64,000 bases of DNA, from positions 1 to 64,000 of the forward strand of contig SUVR01000006.1 in NCBI GenBank assembly GCA_015061915.1, read 5' to 3'. This document shows positions 1 through 8,139 of the stretch, piece by piece. Positions within the stretch are counted from its first letter, which is position 1; the number at the start of each line of letters is the position of its first letter. Source of the DNA: Lentisphaerota bacterium. Lineage in GTDB: Bacteria; Verrucomicrobiota; Lentisphaeria; Victivallales; UBA1829. A program made the translations under genes and the position numbers. The notes under the pieces were generated by a model. The model was not told where the DNA came from, did no database searches, and was given only the letters and a program-made list of their open reading frames with translations.

Positions 1-165
1 ACGCCCTGAAACATGATTTTTCGTGACTTTTTCAAGAAAAAATCACAGCCGATGCGTCAAAATTGGTTTGACGCTGAAAAAATCAACTTTTTAACAAGAT
101 GAGCCAAAACGTTTTGAAATTGGCTCCAACATATATATGTGTGTGTCAAGCCTCCTTTCTTTTTT
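1..165. other. AT-rich intergenic region with two inverted repeats
   Basis: No convincing gene is seen. Two perfect inverted repeats lie here: GCGTCAAA/TTTGACGC (54-61 and 67-74, 5-nt loop) and GAGCCAA/TTGGCTC (101-107 and 120-126). They lie just downstream of the leftward HExxH/VWA gene and could help end its transcript, but neither has a clear T-tract on that strand. Bases 20-46 also hold a GAAAAAGTCA-like stretch on the minus strand that resembles the island promoter motif at 2535-2565. Confidence 0.4.
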
Positions 166-1389
166 TTACATTTTTTGTGTGGGAAGTTGACAGATCTCAC
201 CCCAGGGTGCGGGCGCTTTTCCGAAATCGGGCAGACACCACAGGACGGGGTACGAAGGGGATGTTTTGGGCGCGTCTCCATAACCATCGGTCAGATAGAT
301 CAGGATCTGGGTTTCGGGCAGATTTTTTTCCACATAAGAAAACACCGGTCTGAAATCGGTTCCGCCGCCGCCCCGGATCTTCAGCTGTTTCTCCGGCATG
401 GGAGAATCCGGCGTATAGGTCTGGACGGACTGGATCTTTGCATCACACTGGATCACAGTCAGTTCGTACTCACCGAAACTGCGGATCAGTCCGTTGATCT
501 CTGCCACAAAAAGGTCCAACCCCGCAATGGTGCTTCCGGAGGTATCCAGCGCCACAACCGCGTTGAGGCGGGTGCCGCGACGGCTCTGCAGATACAATCC
601 CTGATGAACAAAGCGTCTGTTGGGCGGCAGCCAGCGGCGACCTCCGTTGAAGCAGGAGGTAACGAACTGTGCCAGTTTCTCCCGCCAGTTGATCCGGGGT
701 TTGCAGAGTGGAGCCACGATCTTTTCCAAATCGCCGGGCAGATTGCCGTATTTCCGCACATATTCACCCCGGGCATCGTTGATCATTTCACGGATGGATT
801 CCGCCGTATCTTTTGAAAACTGCACCTGAAAATCGGCATCAAAGATCTTTTCATTGCCTTTGGCGAAAGAATTGATGTGGTCGCCGGGCTCGTAATGTTC
901 ATCCAGACACTCTTCTTTTCCGTTCAGTTCGTTTCTGTTTTCCTCCTTTTTCAGCCACTCGTAAAGCTGCTCAGCGTTCTCCGTGCTGTGCCACGGCGGA
1001 GGCAGGAGGCAGCCGCTGATCATTTCCATGCCGTTCTCCTTGAGCATCCGGTTGACCTCCATATCGCAGGCAATGTTGAACAGACCGCGATCCCGGTTCT
1101 CCCGGCGGAGGAAGTGCAGATAGACCACATGCCAGATCTCGTGCGCCAGAAGCATAACCCGTTGACCGGGTTTGAGATGATTGTAAAAACCGGCATGGAC
1201 AAAGACGCTGGAGCCATCGGTGCAGGCGGTCTGGCAGCGGCTGTCCCAGACCGGGACCATGCCCAACCGCATAGCAAGCATGCCGATGAAGGGCTGGGCA
1301 ATGAGCAGCGTAACACGATCGCGTGCAAGGGATTGAGCCGCAATGCTTTTCTGTTCTGTTTCGTATTCGTTCGGTTTGCGTACTTCCAT
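166..1389 (-). CDS. HExxH metallopeptidase-like / VWA-like protein (DUF2201 type)
   Basis: A 407-residue protein. Residues 82-90 carry HEIWH, an HExxH zinc-protease motif in the N-terminal half. The C-terminal third looks like a von Willebrand A domain with a MIDAS: DTSGS at about 282-286, GGGGTD at about 340-345 and LTDGYGD near 365. The HExxH plus VWA-like layout matches the family known as DUF2201 (putative metallopeptidase with VWA-like domain), usually encoded beside a MoxR ATPase, as here. The start is placed at the ATG preceded by AAGGAG; an upstream in-frame start would overlap the previous gene. It lies 17 nt after the MoxR gene and is surely cotranscribed. The likely role, by family analogy, is a partner or substrate-recruiting subunit of the ATPase; its substrate is unknown. 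Confidence 0.8.
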   Translation of the reverse strand: MEVRKPNEYETEQKSIAAQSLARDRVTLLIAQPFIGMLAMRLGMVPVWDSRCQTACTDGSSVFVHAGFYNHLKPGQRVMLLAHEIWHVVYLHFLRRENRDRGLFNIACDMEVNRMLKENGMEMISGCLLPPPWHSTENAEQLYEWLKKEENRNELNGKEECLDEHYEPGDHINSFAKGNEKIFDADFQVQFSKDTAESIREMINDARGEYVRKYGNLPGDLEKIVAPLCKPRINWREKLAQFVTSCFNGGRRWLPPNRRFVHQGLYLQSRRGTRLNAVVALDTSGSTIAGLDLFVAEINGLIRSFGEYELTVIQCDAKIQSVQTYTPDSPMPEKQLKIRGGGGTDFRPVFSYVEKNLPETQILIYLTDGYGDAPKTSPSYPVLWCLPDFGKAPAPWGEICQLPTQKM

Positions 1390-1406
1390 TTTGATCTTCT
1401 CCTTTC

Positions 1407-2489
1407 TCAGGCGCTGAAGGTGACGCCGTGAAGCTCCAGCCATTTGCTGTACATGGAGTGGTGATACATCTTTTCCGCCAGTGTATTGCCGCCGGCGGTG
1501 ATCGCTTCCGTCATCAGCAGGGCGGCAAAATCGCTTGGCATGGCGAGGGATACGCGGAAAAATCCATCAAGCAACGCAGCAGATTCCTCCTCCGTTTTTC
1601 CGTGAAGCAGATAGTAGGAGACCGCTGAACACATGGCGTAACGCTGATCTGCTTTTTCAGGAATTTTAATTTTTTTCTTCGGATTCAACAGCATTTCCCT
1701 GATATTTTCACTGTTGCCGAAGATTTTGTGAAACGCCATGAATTCTGCCGCTGCGCCCTTGCCAATCAGCCCGGAGACCGCCGATTCCAACTCCTTGCCG
1801 TTCAGAATCTTGACCATAGAGCTGACTTTTGCCCAGCTGCGGGGAGAGGGCCAACCCCGTTCCAGATCTTCCCCTTCCTGCGAGAAGAGCAGCGCGGGGC
1901 GATACTTGATGAACCCGGTCACGGCGGGGTGGATCCCGTTGTTCTGTGCCCATCTGACCCAATCCTCCGCATCGTTTTCCAATTCCAGGTGCATGAATCT
2001 GTTGGCAAGCGCGCTGGACATGGTGTAAGCGACCGCCCGATCGACAGCCCGATTGCCCGCGCCACAGATGTACCAGCCTTCCGGCACTTTGTAAAGATCG
2101 CCCAGTCTGCGATCCAGAATGATCTCATAGGCAGCGACTTGCAGGGATCTGTCTGCGGAGGTCAGCTCGTCAAAGAGGATGATCCCCTTGCTGTTGGGAT
2201 CTCTGGGCCACTCGGAGGAAACACGCCATTCCACGCCGTCTTGTGTGGGAACAGGCAGACCGCGGACATCCACCGGTTCGCGCTGGGAAAGGCGGATATC
2301 AATGAATCCCACGCCGAACTTTTTGGCAAGATTGCGGATAATGGTGGATTTTCCCACGCCGGGTGCGCCCCAGAGCATGACCGGCGGGATCTCGTCGGCA
2401 GAGAAGTTCCCGGACCAGAAGTTTTCCAGAATGTTGGAGAGAAGTTCATTGGCGCGATCGATCCTGATGACATTTTTTGCTTTGCTCAT
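1407..2489 (-). CDS. MoxR-type AAA+ ATPase
   Basis: A 360-residue P-loop ATPase. Walker A is GAPGVGKST at 41-49, Walker B is ILFDEL at about 104-109, and a GNR sensor-type segment follows near 146. The fold and order match the MoxR/AAA_5 group, which acts as a chaperone-like remodeller of VWA-domain partners. The next gene in the operon encodes such a VWA protein. The start has a good site (AAAGGAG, 8 nt upstream). Its leader contains a motif shared with two neighbouring promoters of the island (2535-2565). Confidence in the family is high; the process served is unknown. Confidence 0.88.
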   Translation of the reverse strand: MSKAKNVIRIDRANELLSNILENFWSGNFSADEIPPVMLWGAPGVGKSTIIRNLAKKFGVGFIDIRLSQREPVDVRGLPVPTQDGVEWRVSSEWPRDPNSKGIILFDELTSADRSLQVAAYEIILDRRLGDLYKVPEGWYICGAGNRAVDRAVAYTMSSALANRFMHLELENDAEDWVRWAQNNGIHPAVTGFIKYRPALLFSQEGEDLERGWPSPRSWAKVSSMVKILNGKELESAVSGLIGKGAAAEFMAFHKIFGNSENIREMLLNPKKKIKIPEKADQRYAMCSAVSYYLLHGKTEEESAALLDGFFRVSLAMPSDFAALLMTEAITAGGNTLAEKMYHHSMYSKWLELHGVTFSA

Positions 2490-2534
2490 TGTTTTTCTCC
2501 TTTCGTATTTTTGTTTGAAATTGTGAGCGTTATA

Positions 2535-2565
2535 CCCTATATGACTTTTTCAAAAAACTTTTTCG
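2535..2565 (-). promoter_or_regulatory. Island promoter-like motif, copy 1
   Basis: On the minus strand this reads AAAAAGTTTTTTGAAAAAG followed by TCATATAGGG, about 45 nt before the MoxR start. Nearly the same string lies before the tandem-AAA gene at 3801-3832. It lacks the TTGACA-N16-TATATT layout of the other promoters in the window. It could be an alternative promoter or an operator; this is inference from repetition and position. Confidence 0.5.
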
Positions 2566-2619
2566 CTATTTTTGAATTTTTTTGCTCTTTTTTTGTTTTT
2601 TTCTCCGTTACGCACAAAA

Positions 2620-3675
2620 TTACAGACTTTTTTTGATGGCTTCCGCCAGCGAATGGAACGAATAATGCTGCAAATTGCCAAAATCCGGGTCGCATCCGGC
2701 ATGGATCAGCGCATCAGAAAGAGCCGTGATCGTTTCGGGAGGATTGACGAACCACTTGGGATCGGCTTCAGCGATCCGGATGAACAGAGCGTGAAAACAG
2801 TTGCACTTGCAACTGTCGATATATTCCCCCGCAAAGGAGCCGGTCTTCTGAATAGCGTAGAGTGCCAGATCCGCCGGTGCGTTCATAATAAAATAAAGAA
2901 CCAGCGTTTCCGGTGCGAGCCGTTTCGTGAGCAGATCCGGTTGAAGTGTGATCACGCGGCGGATAAAATCCCATTTCTTCTGACGGATCTTTTTCCGGAG
3001 GAAATTTGTTGCGCCGGCGGGGTTCATCATGCTGAGCATCACAAAGGTTTCCGCCGATTCCGTTTCATCGCAAATTCTGAAAAGACCATTTTCCACCTCG
3101 CGGACAGGACGTTCCAATTCAGACTGGCGTTTGGTCAGCTCACAGAGCATACACATGGTCTGCCAGTCATATTTCCCGCTGTGAAAAATGTGGGAATAAA
3201 ACCAGTCCAGCGCGCGGCGTCTATCCGGTTGTTCAGGGAAATGGTCCGGATCCCAGAAGCGAATCATTTCCGGACATTTATCCAGCAGGATACTCCAGTG
3301 ACTTGCATTGAGTTTGTTCCAGTCACAGCGGTCCGCCAAACCGGGCAAACAACTCAGCAGGAGCGCCCAGGACGTGCCATCCAGCAGTGCAAGTCTCTGA
3401 TTGGTGACGGTTTCCGGATGATGAGCGAGCAGATGTTCGACTTTGATGGGGCTCATTCTTTTCCAATCGGGAAAATGATTGTGAAGCTGCGGGCGTTTCA
3501 GGATTAGCCAGAAGAGATCGTCTGACGAGAGAGCATCGGCAGGACAAAGTTCCGCAAGTTGAGGTTGCTCGATCAGGATCTTCACCCACTCGCTGCCGGT
3601 GATCATTGCAGCGTTTTCCGGCGCTGCATTGAGAAGATCGATCTTTTTCTGAATTGACATCGTTTTTTCCGGCAT
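2620..3675 (-). CDS. Helical tandem-repeat protein of unknown function
   Basis: A 351-residue protein with no recognised family. From about residue 18 to 140 it is built of five tandem units of about 24 residues with the pattern W..LL...P.l...c.w..l, for example GTSWALLLSCLPGL and ASHWSILLDKCPEM. Such units suggest a helical solenoid used for protein binding. The later part is also helical-looking and may hold more diverged units. The start is the ATG after AGAAAGGAA. It is divergently transcribed from the tandem-AAA gene and has its own copy of the island motif upstream, so it probably belongs to the same system. It may be an adaptor or a substrate sensor; that is inference. Confidence 0.65.
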   Translation of the reverse strand: MPEKTMSIQKKIDLLNAAPENAAMITGSEWVKILIEQPQLAELCPADALSSDDLFWLILKRPQLHNHFPDWKRMSPIKVEHLLAHHPETVTNQRLALLDGTSWALLLSCLPGLADRCDWNKLNASHWSILLDKCPEMIRFWDPDHFPEQPDRRRALDWFYSHIFHSGKYDWQTMCMLCELTKRQSELERPVREVENGLFRICDETESAETFVMLSMMNPAGATNFLRKKIRQKKWDFIRRVITLQPDLLTKRLAPETLVLYFIMNAPADLALYAIQKTGSFAGEYIDSCKCNCFHALFIRIAEADPKWFVNPPETITALSDALIHAGCDPDFGNLQHYSFHSLAEAIKKSL

Positions 3676-3717
3676 CGTGTTTCCTTTCTGTTTTTTTGTT
3701 ATTATGGATCGCACGTG

Positions 3718-3745
3718 TATATATGACCTTTTGAAAAAAATGCGC
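3718..3745 (-). promoter_or_regulatory. Island promoter-like motif, copy 2
   Basis: On the minus strand it reads TTTTTTTCAAAAGG followed by TCATATATACA, about 43 nt before the repeat-protein start. It is the most diverged of the three copies but keeps the T-run, the A-run and TCATATA in the same order. Confidence 0.4.
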
Positions 3746-3800
3746 AAAAAAAGGCGTTTTTGAAACAATTTTCATTTTTTTGCAAAAATTCAGAAAAATT

Positions 3801-3832
3801 CGCAAAAAGTTTTTTTGAAAAGTCATATAGGG
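3801..3832 (+). promoter_or_regulatory. Island promoter-like motif, copy 3
   Basis: Reads AAAAAGTTTTTTTGAAAAG followed by TCATATAGGG, about 55 nt before the tandem-AAA start. It matches copy 1 almost base for base with one-base shifts in the homopolymer runs. The intergenic region 3676-3886 is extremely AT-rich and divergent, so it is the likely control point for both arms of the island. Confidence 0.5.
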
Positions 3833-3886
3833 ATGTAAAAGCGATCATTTTTGAAACAAAAAAACGAAAATTGAAAGGAGAAATCA

Positions 3887-6307
3887 ATGAAAGAAGAAAT
3901 GGAAACGCAGTTCGGAGATGTCATGCCGGAAAAAGAAATCGACACGGAAACATGCAGCTTTGTGGATGATGCAAAAGAGGCGATCCTGAAGCTGGAGGAG
4001 GAACTGGAGGAAGAACGGATCTGGGGCAATAATACCGACTTGTTCTGCAACAGCTTCTGCACCCGTTTTCTGGGCAATCTTCTGGAAAGACTCGGCACCA
4101 CGGAGATCGAAAAAATGGATCTTTTTCAGACAATCCTCAAGTTTTTCACCAAAAGCGAGATCGAAGCCCTTTACAGCGAAATCATGCCGCCTTTTGATGA
4201 ACTGGCACGCTCGGAAATGAACTCCTCTGAAAAAATGCCGGATCTGCTGAAAGGATCCACGCCGTGGGATTATTTCTGCTACTTCAACAAACACATCGGG
4301 ACCCGCACAAAAATGTGGAAAGTCCTTGCCAAAGCGTGCACCGAGCGCTCTTTTGAATTTCTTGACCGCAGAAATTACGGAAAGGATCCCCGTGAGGCAA
4401 GTCTGCTGGAAAAACGTTTTTATGAGCTTCAGGAACTTTTCGGGCTGGAAGACCGGGAAATGGAAATGCTGCTCTGCATTTATCTCTGCCAGCGCGATGT
4501 ATTGGAATTGGGCGATCTCAACCACTTTTCTAACTACAGTGATCCGACGGCAGTGCCGACTCTGGCAAAACTGCTTGGCGTTCAGGTACTTGAGATCGAA
4601 GAGATGCTTCGCCCGGATCGCAATATCAGAAAGTTCGGACTGCTGGACGAGGATATGTGCATTGAAGAATCCTTTTCCTACTATCTGCAGGGAACATCCT
4701 CAGTCCCCCTGACCGATTGTTTCTGGACAAAGTATGAAGGCGCAGCCCTCCCGTGGAAATTTTACGGAAAGACTGTCGAAAAACACGGGGAGATTCTCAA
4801 GCAGATGATCCGCTGCAAAACACCGGATCAGGGCCACTCCGTGCTGCTTTACGGCGTTGCGGGTGCAGGTAAAACAAGTTTTGCCGTCTCGCTCGCCAGA
4901 GAAACGGGGAAAGAAGTTTACTTTATTGCTCACAGAAAGGAAGGTGAACGGAACCAGTGCAGCACCGCTTTCCGTTATGCCGCGCTGGCGGTAGCGCAGC
5001 GTCAGCTGGATCCGCAGAAGTGCATCCTCGTGGTGGATGAGTGCGATAAAATGGTGGAAAATCAGCACCTTCACCACGGCTTTTTCCAGGCGTTGGACTT
5101 GCCGATGATCCAGTCCCGCGACGGCGAGACCAAGGCGCGATTGAACATGGTCATGGATGAAAACTGCCATACTGTCCTCTGGATCTGCAACAGTATGCAG
5201 GATCTGATCGACCCCAGTTCACGCCGCCGCTTCGATTACTCGATCTTCTTTGACGAAATTTCACCCGCAGTACGGAAACAAATCTGGCACAATGTGTTGG
5301 AGCAGTACGCCTGCACGAAAAAAGTTTCGGAGGATTTTCTGCTGAAAGTCAGTCGATCCTGGCATGTCAATCCCGGCGGGATCGCCGTAGCGGTCAGAAA
5401 TGCAGCAGCGGTCTGCCCCGGCGACTGCGGAACTGCGGACTTTGAAGCGGTCCTGATGAACTATTTGCGCGCCCACTGCTCACTGCTGGGGATCCGCGAA
5501 ACGGCGGAAGAAAAATTTGAACCGGCACAGGATTATACGCTGGAAGGACTCAATATCCGCAGCGGGCTCAAGCTGCCCCGTCTCGTTTCCGCTTGCAGAA
5601 AATTTCTGGAGACATTGGAAAAACCGGAAAAAAATCCGGATCAGCCCCGTATGAACCTGCTGCTTTTCGGCGTGCCCGGTTCAGGAAAAACGGAATTTGT
5701 CAAGTTTCTGGCAAAAAAGCTGGGCAAAAGACTGAACGTGAAAAGCGCCGCCGATCTGTTGTCCCAATATGTGGGCGGCACGGAGGAACGTCTGGCAAGT
5801 GCCTTTGACGAGGCGGAAGCCAACGGGGAGATCCTGTTTATTGATGAGGGCGATTCCATGCTGGGCAGTCGCACCAATGCCCGCAATATGTGGGAGGTCA
5901 GTCAGGTCAACACCCTTCTTTCGGAGATGGAACGGTTTCGCGGAATCTTCATTGTGAGCACAAATCTGATCCAGAATCTGGATCCCGCCGCCATTCGCAG
6001 GTTCAATTTCCGCCTTCACTTTGATTATCTGGACAACCACGGGAAAGAGATTTTTTACGAAAACTTCTTTGCCGCGCTGAATCTGCCCGCCCTGACTGCA
6101 GCCGAAAAGAGAAAACTGAATGCGATCGAAAATCTGACACCCTCCGATTTCCGCAACGTACGTCAGCAGTATTTCTATCTGGAAGATGAGGTACTGACCA
6201 ATGGCGAAGTTCTGGAGGCTCTGGCAGCAGAGACCGCCGGAAAAAATGCCGCGGCGGACTACAAAAAACTCGGTGAAACCGCCAGTCGGATCGGATTCGG
6301 CTGCTGA
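3887..6307 (+). CDS. Tandem AAA+ ATPase (two P-loop modules)
   Basis: An 806-residue protein with two AAA+ modules. Module 1 has Walker A GVAGAGKTS near residue 322 and Walker B ILVVDECD near 380. Module 2 has Walker A GVPGSGKTE near 596 and Walker B ILFIDEGDS near 648, with RRFNFR after it as a likely arginine-finger region. The first about 300 residues are mostly helical and not recognised. The layout resembles CDC48/FtsH-like remodellers, in which hexamers unfold or move a substrate, but no protease domain is present. The start has AAAGGAG upstream. It heads a seven-gene run ending at 11669. Both Walker motifs look intact in each module, so both may be active. The substrate is unknown. Confidence 0.8.
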   Translation: MKEEMETQFGDVMPEKEIDTETCSFVDDAKEAILKLEEELEEERIWGNNTDLFCNSFCTRFLGNLLERLGTTEIEKMDLFQTILKFFTKSEIEALYSEIMPPFDELARSEMNSSEKMPDLLKGSTPWDYFCYFNKHIGTRTKMWKVLAKACTERSFEFLDRRNYGKDPREASLLEKRFYELQELFGLEDREMEMLLCIYLCQRDVLELGDLNHFSNYSDPTAVPTLAKLLGVQVLEIEEMLRPDRNIRKFGLLDEDMCIEESFSYYLQGTSSVPLTDCFWTKYEGAALPWKFYGKTVEKHGEILKQMIRCKTPDQGHSVLLYGVAGAGKTSFAVSLARETGKEVYFIAHRKEGERNQCSTAFRYAALAVAQRQLDPQKCILVVDECDKMVENQHLHHGFFQALDLPMIQSRDGETKARLNMVMDENCHTVLWICNSMQDLIDPSSRRRFDYSIFFDEISPAVRKQIWHNVLEQYACTKKVSEDFLLKVSRSWHVNPGGIAVAVRNAAAVCPGDCGTADFEAVLMNYLRAHCSLLGIRETAEEKFEPAQDYTLEGLNIRSGLKLPRLVSACRKFLETLEKPEKNPDQPRMNLLLFGVPGSGKTEFVKFLAKKLGKRLNVKSAADLLSQYVGGTEERLASAFDEAEANGEILFIDEGDSMLGSRTNARNMWEVSQVNTLLSEMERFRGIFIVSTNLIQNLDPAAIRRFNFRLHFDYLDNHGKEIFYENFFAALNLPALTAAEKRKLNAIENLTPSDFRNVRQQYFYLEDEVLTNGEVLEALAAETAGKNAAADYKKLGETASRIGFGC

Positions 6308-6332
6308 ACTCAAAATCAGAAAGGAGCAATTT

Positions 6333-6812
6333 ATGATGGGACAGAATGTATTAGAACGGTTCAGAGAATGGCGAACATTTTTGAGTGGAATGGGCTATGA
6401 ATATGTGCGTCAGGAGGAGGAAGATGGCAGCTTCCGGGCATATTTTATCCAGCCCGCCAAAGATTTGAAACTTGTGCTGCATCTCGGCAGAAGCCGGGAC
6501 CGGATCTGCGCAGATCATACACGAAATTTTAATACAGGATCATATGTCCTTCAGATGCCGCTTCCGGAAGATAAAAATGAATTTGCAGCTGCGGAAGCAC
6601 TGGCGTTCGGCAGTGGAACAGACGGGCATATCTGCAAGGGATGTCCCTGGTTTCGTGTCGCAGGAGCAGATCTGCTCCGCTGTGAAAAAGGAATGAAAAA
6701 TCCGCACGGGATCCTCGGTACCGGCGGCAGAAGCTGGAAAGTCGGCGAACGAGTGCGGTTCCTGCCGAACTGCGACCGGATGGATCTGATGAAAAAATAT
6801 TTCAGCAACTAA
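6333..6812 (+). CDS. Unknown protein with Cys pairs
   Basis: A 159-residue protein of unknown family. A CKGC pair near residue 109 and further cysteines (RCEKG, PNCDRM) in the second half could bind a metal. The start is the first of two adjacent ATGs, preceded by AAAGGAGC. It lies 25 nt after the tandem-AAA gene and 35 nt before the next gene, so it is part of the same transcript. No signal peptide or membrane segment is seen. Confidence 0.55.
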   Translation: MMGQNVLERFREWRTFLSGMGYEYVRQEEEDGSFRAYFIQPAKDLKLVLHLGRSRDRICADHTRNFNTGSYVLQMPLPEDKNEFAAAEALAFGSGTDGHICKGCPWFRVAGADLLRCEKGMKNPHGILGTGGRSWKVGERVRFLPNCDRMDLMKKYFSN

Positions 6813-6847
6813 GAAAAAACAATCAACTTAATAGAAAGGAATCACTT

Positions 6848-7438
6848 ATGGCAAAAACGCTGCAATTTGAACTGGCAGGCAGGCTCTTTGAGTCTGAACC
6901 GGTGAAACTGGACCGGAAAAAGATCTACGGTCACAAAGAGATCGCAGCATTTGATGCAGAGGGGAAAGAGTGCACCCAGTGTCAACTGGATGCCGCCGGG
7001 GAGTTGCTGATCCCCGCCGGAGCAGTCAAGATCGCTTCTCTGGATGAAAACGGAAACTCCATTGAACGTGATGAAATGATCCTGACGGATGCCAAAGGCA
7101 ATCTGCCGGAAAATCATACATCTTCCTTCGAGACGCCGCTGGTGCTGAAGGATACGGTCAGCGATGAGGCGTTTCTTGATCACATCTGGAAAGCTGTTTA
7201 TCAGATCAGCAACCCGGAACTGGCGGAAGCCGTTGGGGACAACATTTATTCCTTCCCCTTCAGTTTCCGCGGCGGGCACTCGCTGGATGAAGGTTTCCTG
7301 CTGGCTGCGGAAGGCGTGTGTTTTCTCTTTTCCGGCGAAAAAGTGGAGTTCCCCTTACTCGATGCACCGGATGCAGGAGTACTTGAAGATGAAGAGGATA
7401 ACAACGAAGATGATCTTTTGGAATTTGACTTGATGTAA
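6848..7438 (+). CDS. Unknown protein with acidic tail
   Basis: A 196-residue soluble protein not assigned to a family. The N-terminal half (MAKTLQFELAGRLFE..) looks beta-rich. The C-terminus is strongly acidic (EDEEDNNEDD), which is common in proteins that mimic or avoid nucleic acid or that serve as adaptors. It has an AAAGGAA site and sits inside the island operon, 9 nt before the next gene. Confidence 0.5.
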   Translation: MAKTLQFELAGRLFESEPVKLDRKKIYGHKEIAAFDAEGKECTQCQLDAAGELLIPAGAVKIASLDENGNSIERDEMILTDAKGNLPENHTSSFETPLVLKDTVSDEAFLDHIWKAVYQISNPELAEAVGDNIYSFPFSFRGGHSLDEGFLLAAEGVCFLFSGEKVEFPLLDAPDAGVLEDEEDNNEDDLLEFDLM

Positions 7439-7447
7439 AGGAGAAAA

Positions 7448-8080
7448 ATGATGCGTAAGATCAACATTACCAATGAAAAACGGCGCGATGCCCAGGTCGG
7501 CTTTGAGTTGAATCGTCCGCCGAAGATCTTTCACTACCGCACGCCGGCAGGAAAGAATGTCGCTTCCAAACGATATCTGCGCTACTCCAGCGAAACCACG
7601 CCGGAAAAACTTCTGGATCTGCCGGATCTGGAAAACGCTCTGCTGCAAAAGGATCCGGAAGTGGAAATGGAGCTTGCCGGCAAAGAACTGGAAGATCTTT
7701 CCCGGGTTTATACAGCGGCGGATGGCGGAATCATCTATTCCGCGCAGCTGATGGAGAAGATCTTTGCCCCGGACGGCAGCGAAAAGGAATGCCGCCCGGC
7801 TGTTATCCAGTTCGCCAATATTGCCGATGAAGATATGCCGCTGCTCTGGACCGGAAAGCAGTTCCCCAAAAAACAGGCGTTGCGGAAATTTGTATTCAGC
7901 CGGACTTATCAGTTGCGCCATATCAACGGGCTTACCTTCGATTTTCTTTATGAAATGGCAAAGAAACTCAGCGAAAGCAACACCCTGATGCTGATCGGAA
8001 GCGGTCCCAAGGGGAACGCCCCGCTGGTGATCAGCAACAACGGCACGCCTTACCGGGGATTTCTGGAGGGTCGTATTTAG
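7448..8080 (+). CDS. Unknown protein
   Basis: A 210-residue protein of unknown family. It lacks membrane segments and cysteine motifs. A glycine-rich segment (LIGSGPKGNAPLV) near the C-terminus resembles a loop in beta-rich domains but is not a P-loop. A strong AAAGGAG site precedes the ATG. It is followed by a 59-nt gap before the ligase gene with no obvious promoter or terminator, so it is probably cotranscribed. Confidence 0.5.
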   Translation: MMRKINITNEKRRDAQVGFELNRPPKIFHYRTPAGKNVASKRYLRYSSETTPEKLLDLPDLENALLQKDPEVEMELAGKELEDLSRVYTAADGGIIYSAQLMEKIFAPDGSEKECRPAVIQFANIADEDMPLLWTGKQFPKKQALRKFVFSRTYQLRHINGLTFDFLYEMAKKLSESNTLMLIGSGPKGNAPLVISNNGTPYRGFLEGRI

Positions 8081-8139
8081 GGCGAACGTTTCTGCCTGCT
8101 TCTGCACTTGACCAATCTTGAACTGAAAGGAATCTGAAT

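Noticed and set aside
57-165. A short minus-strand frame starting TTG after an AAAGGAGG site, just past the HExxH/VWA gene
   Set aside because: The TTG lies only one base from the site and the 29-residue product looks random. The next ATG is too far from the site. The signal may belong to a lost gene.
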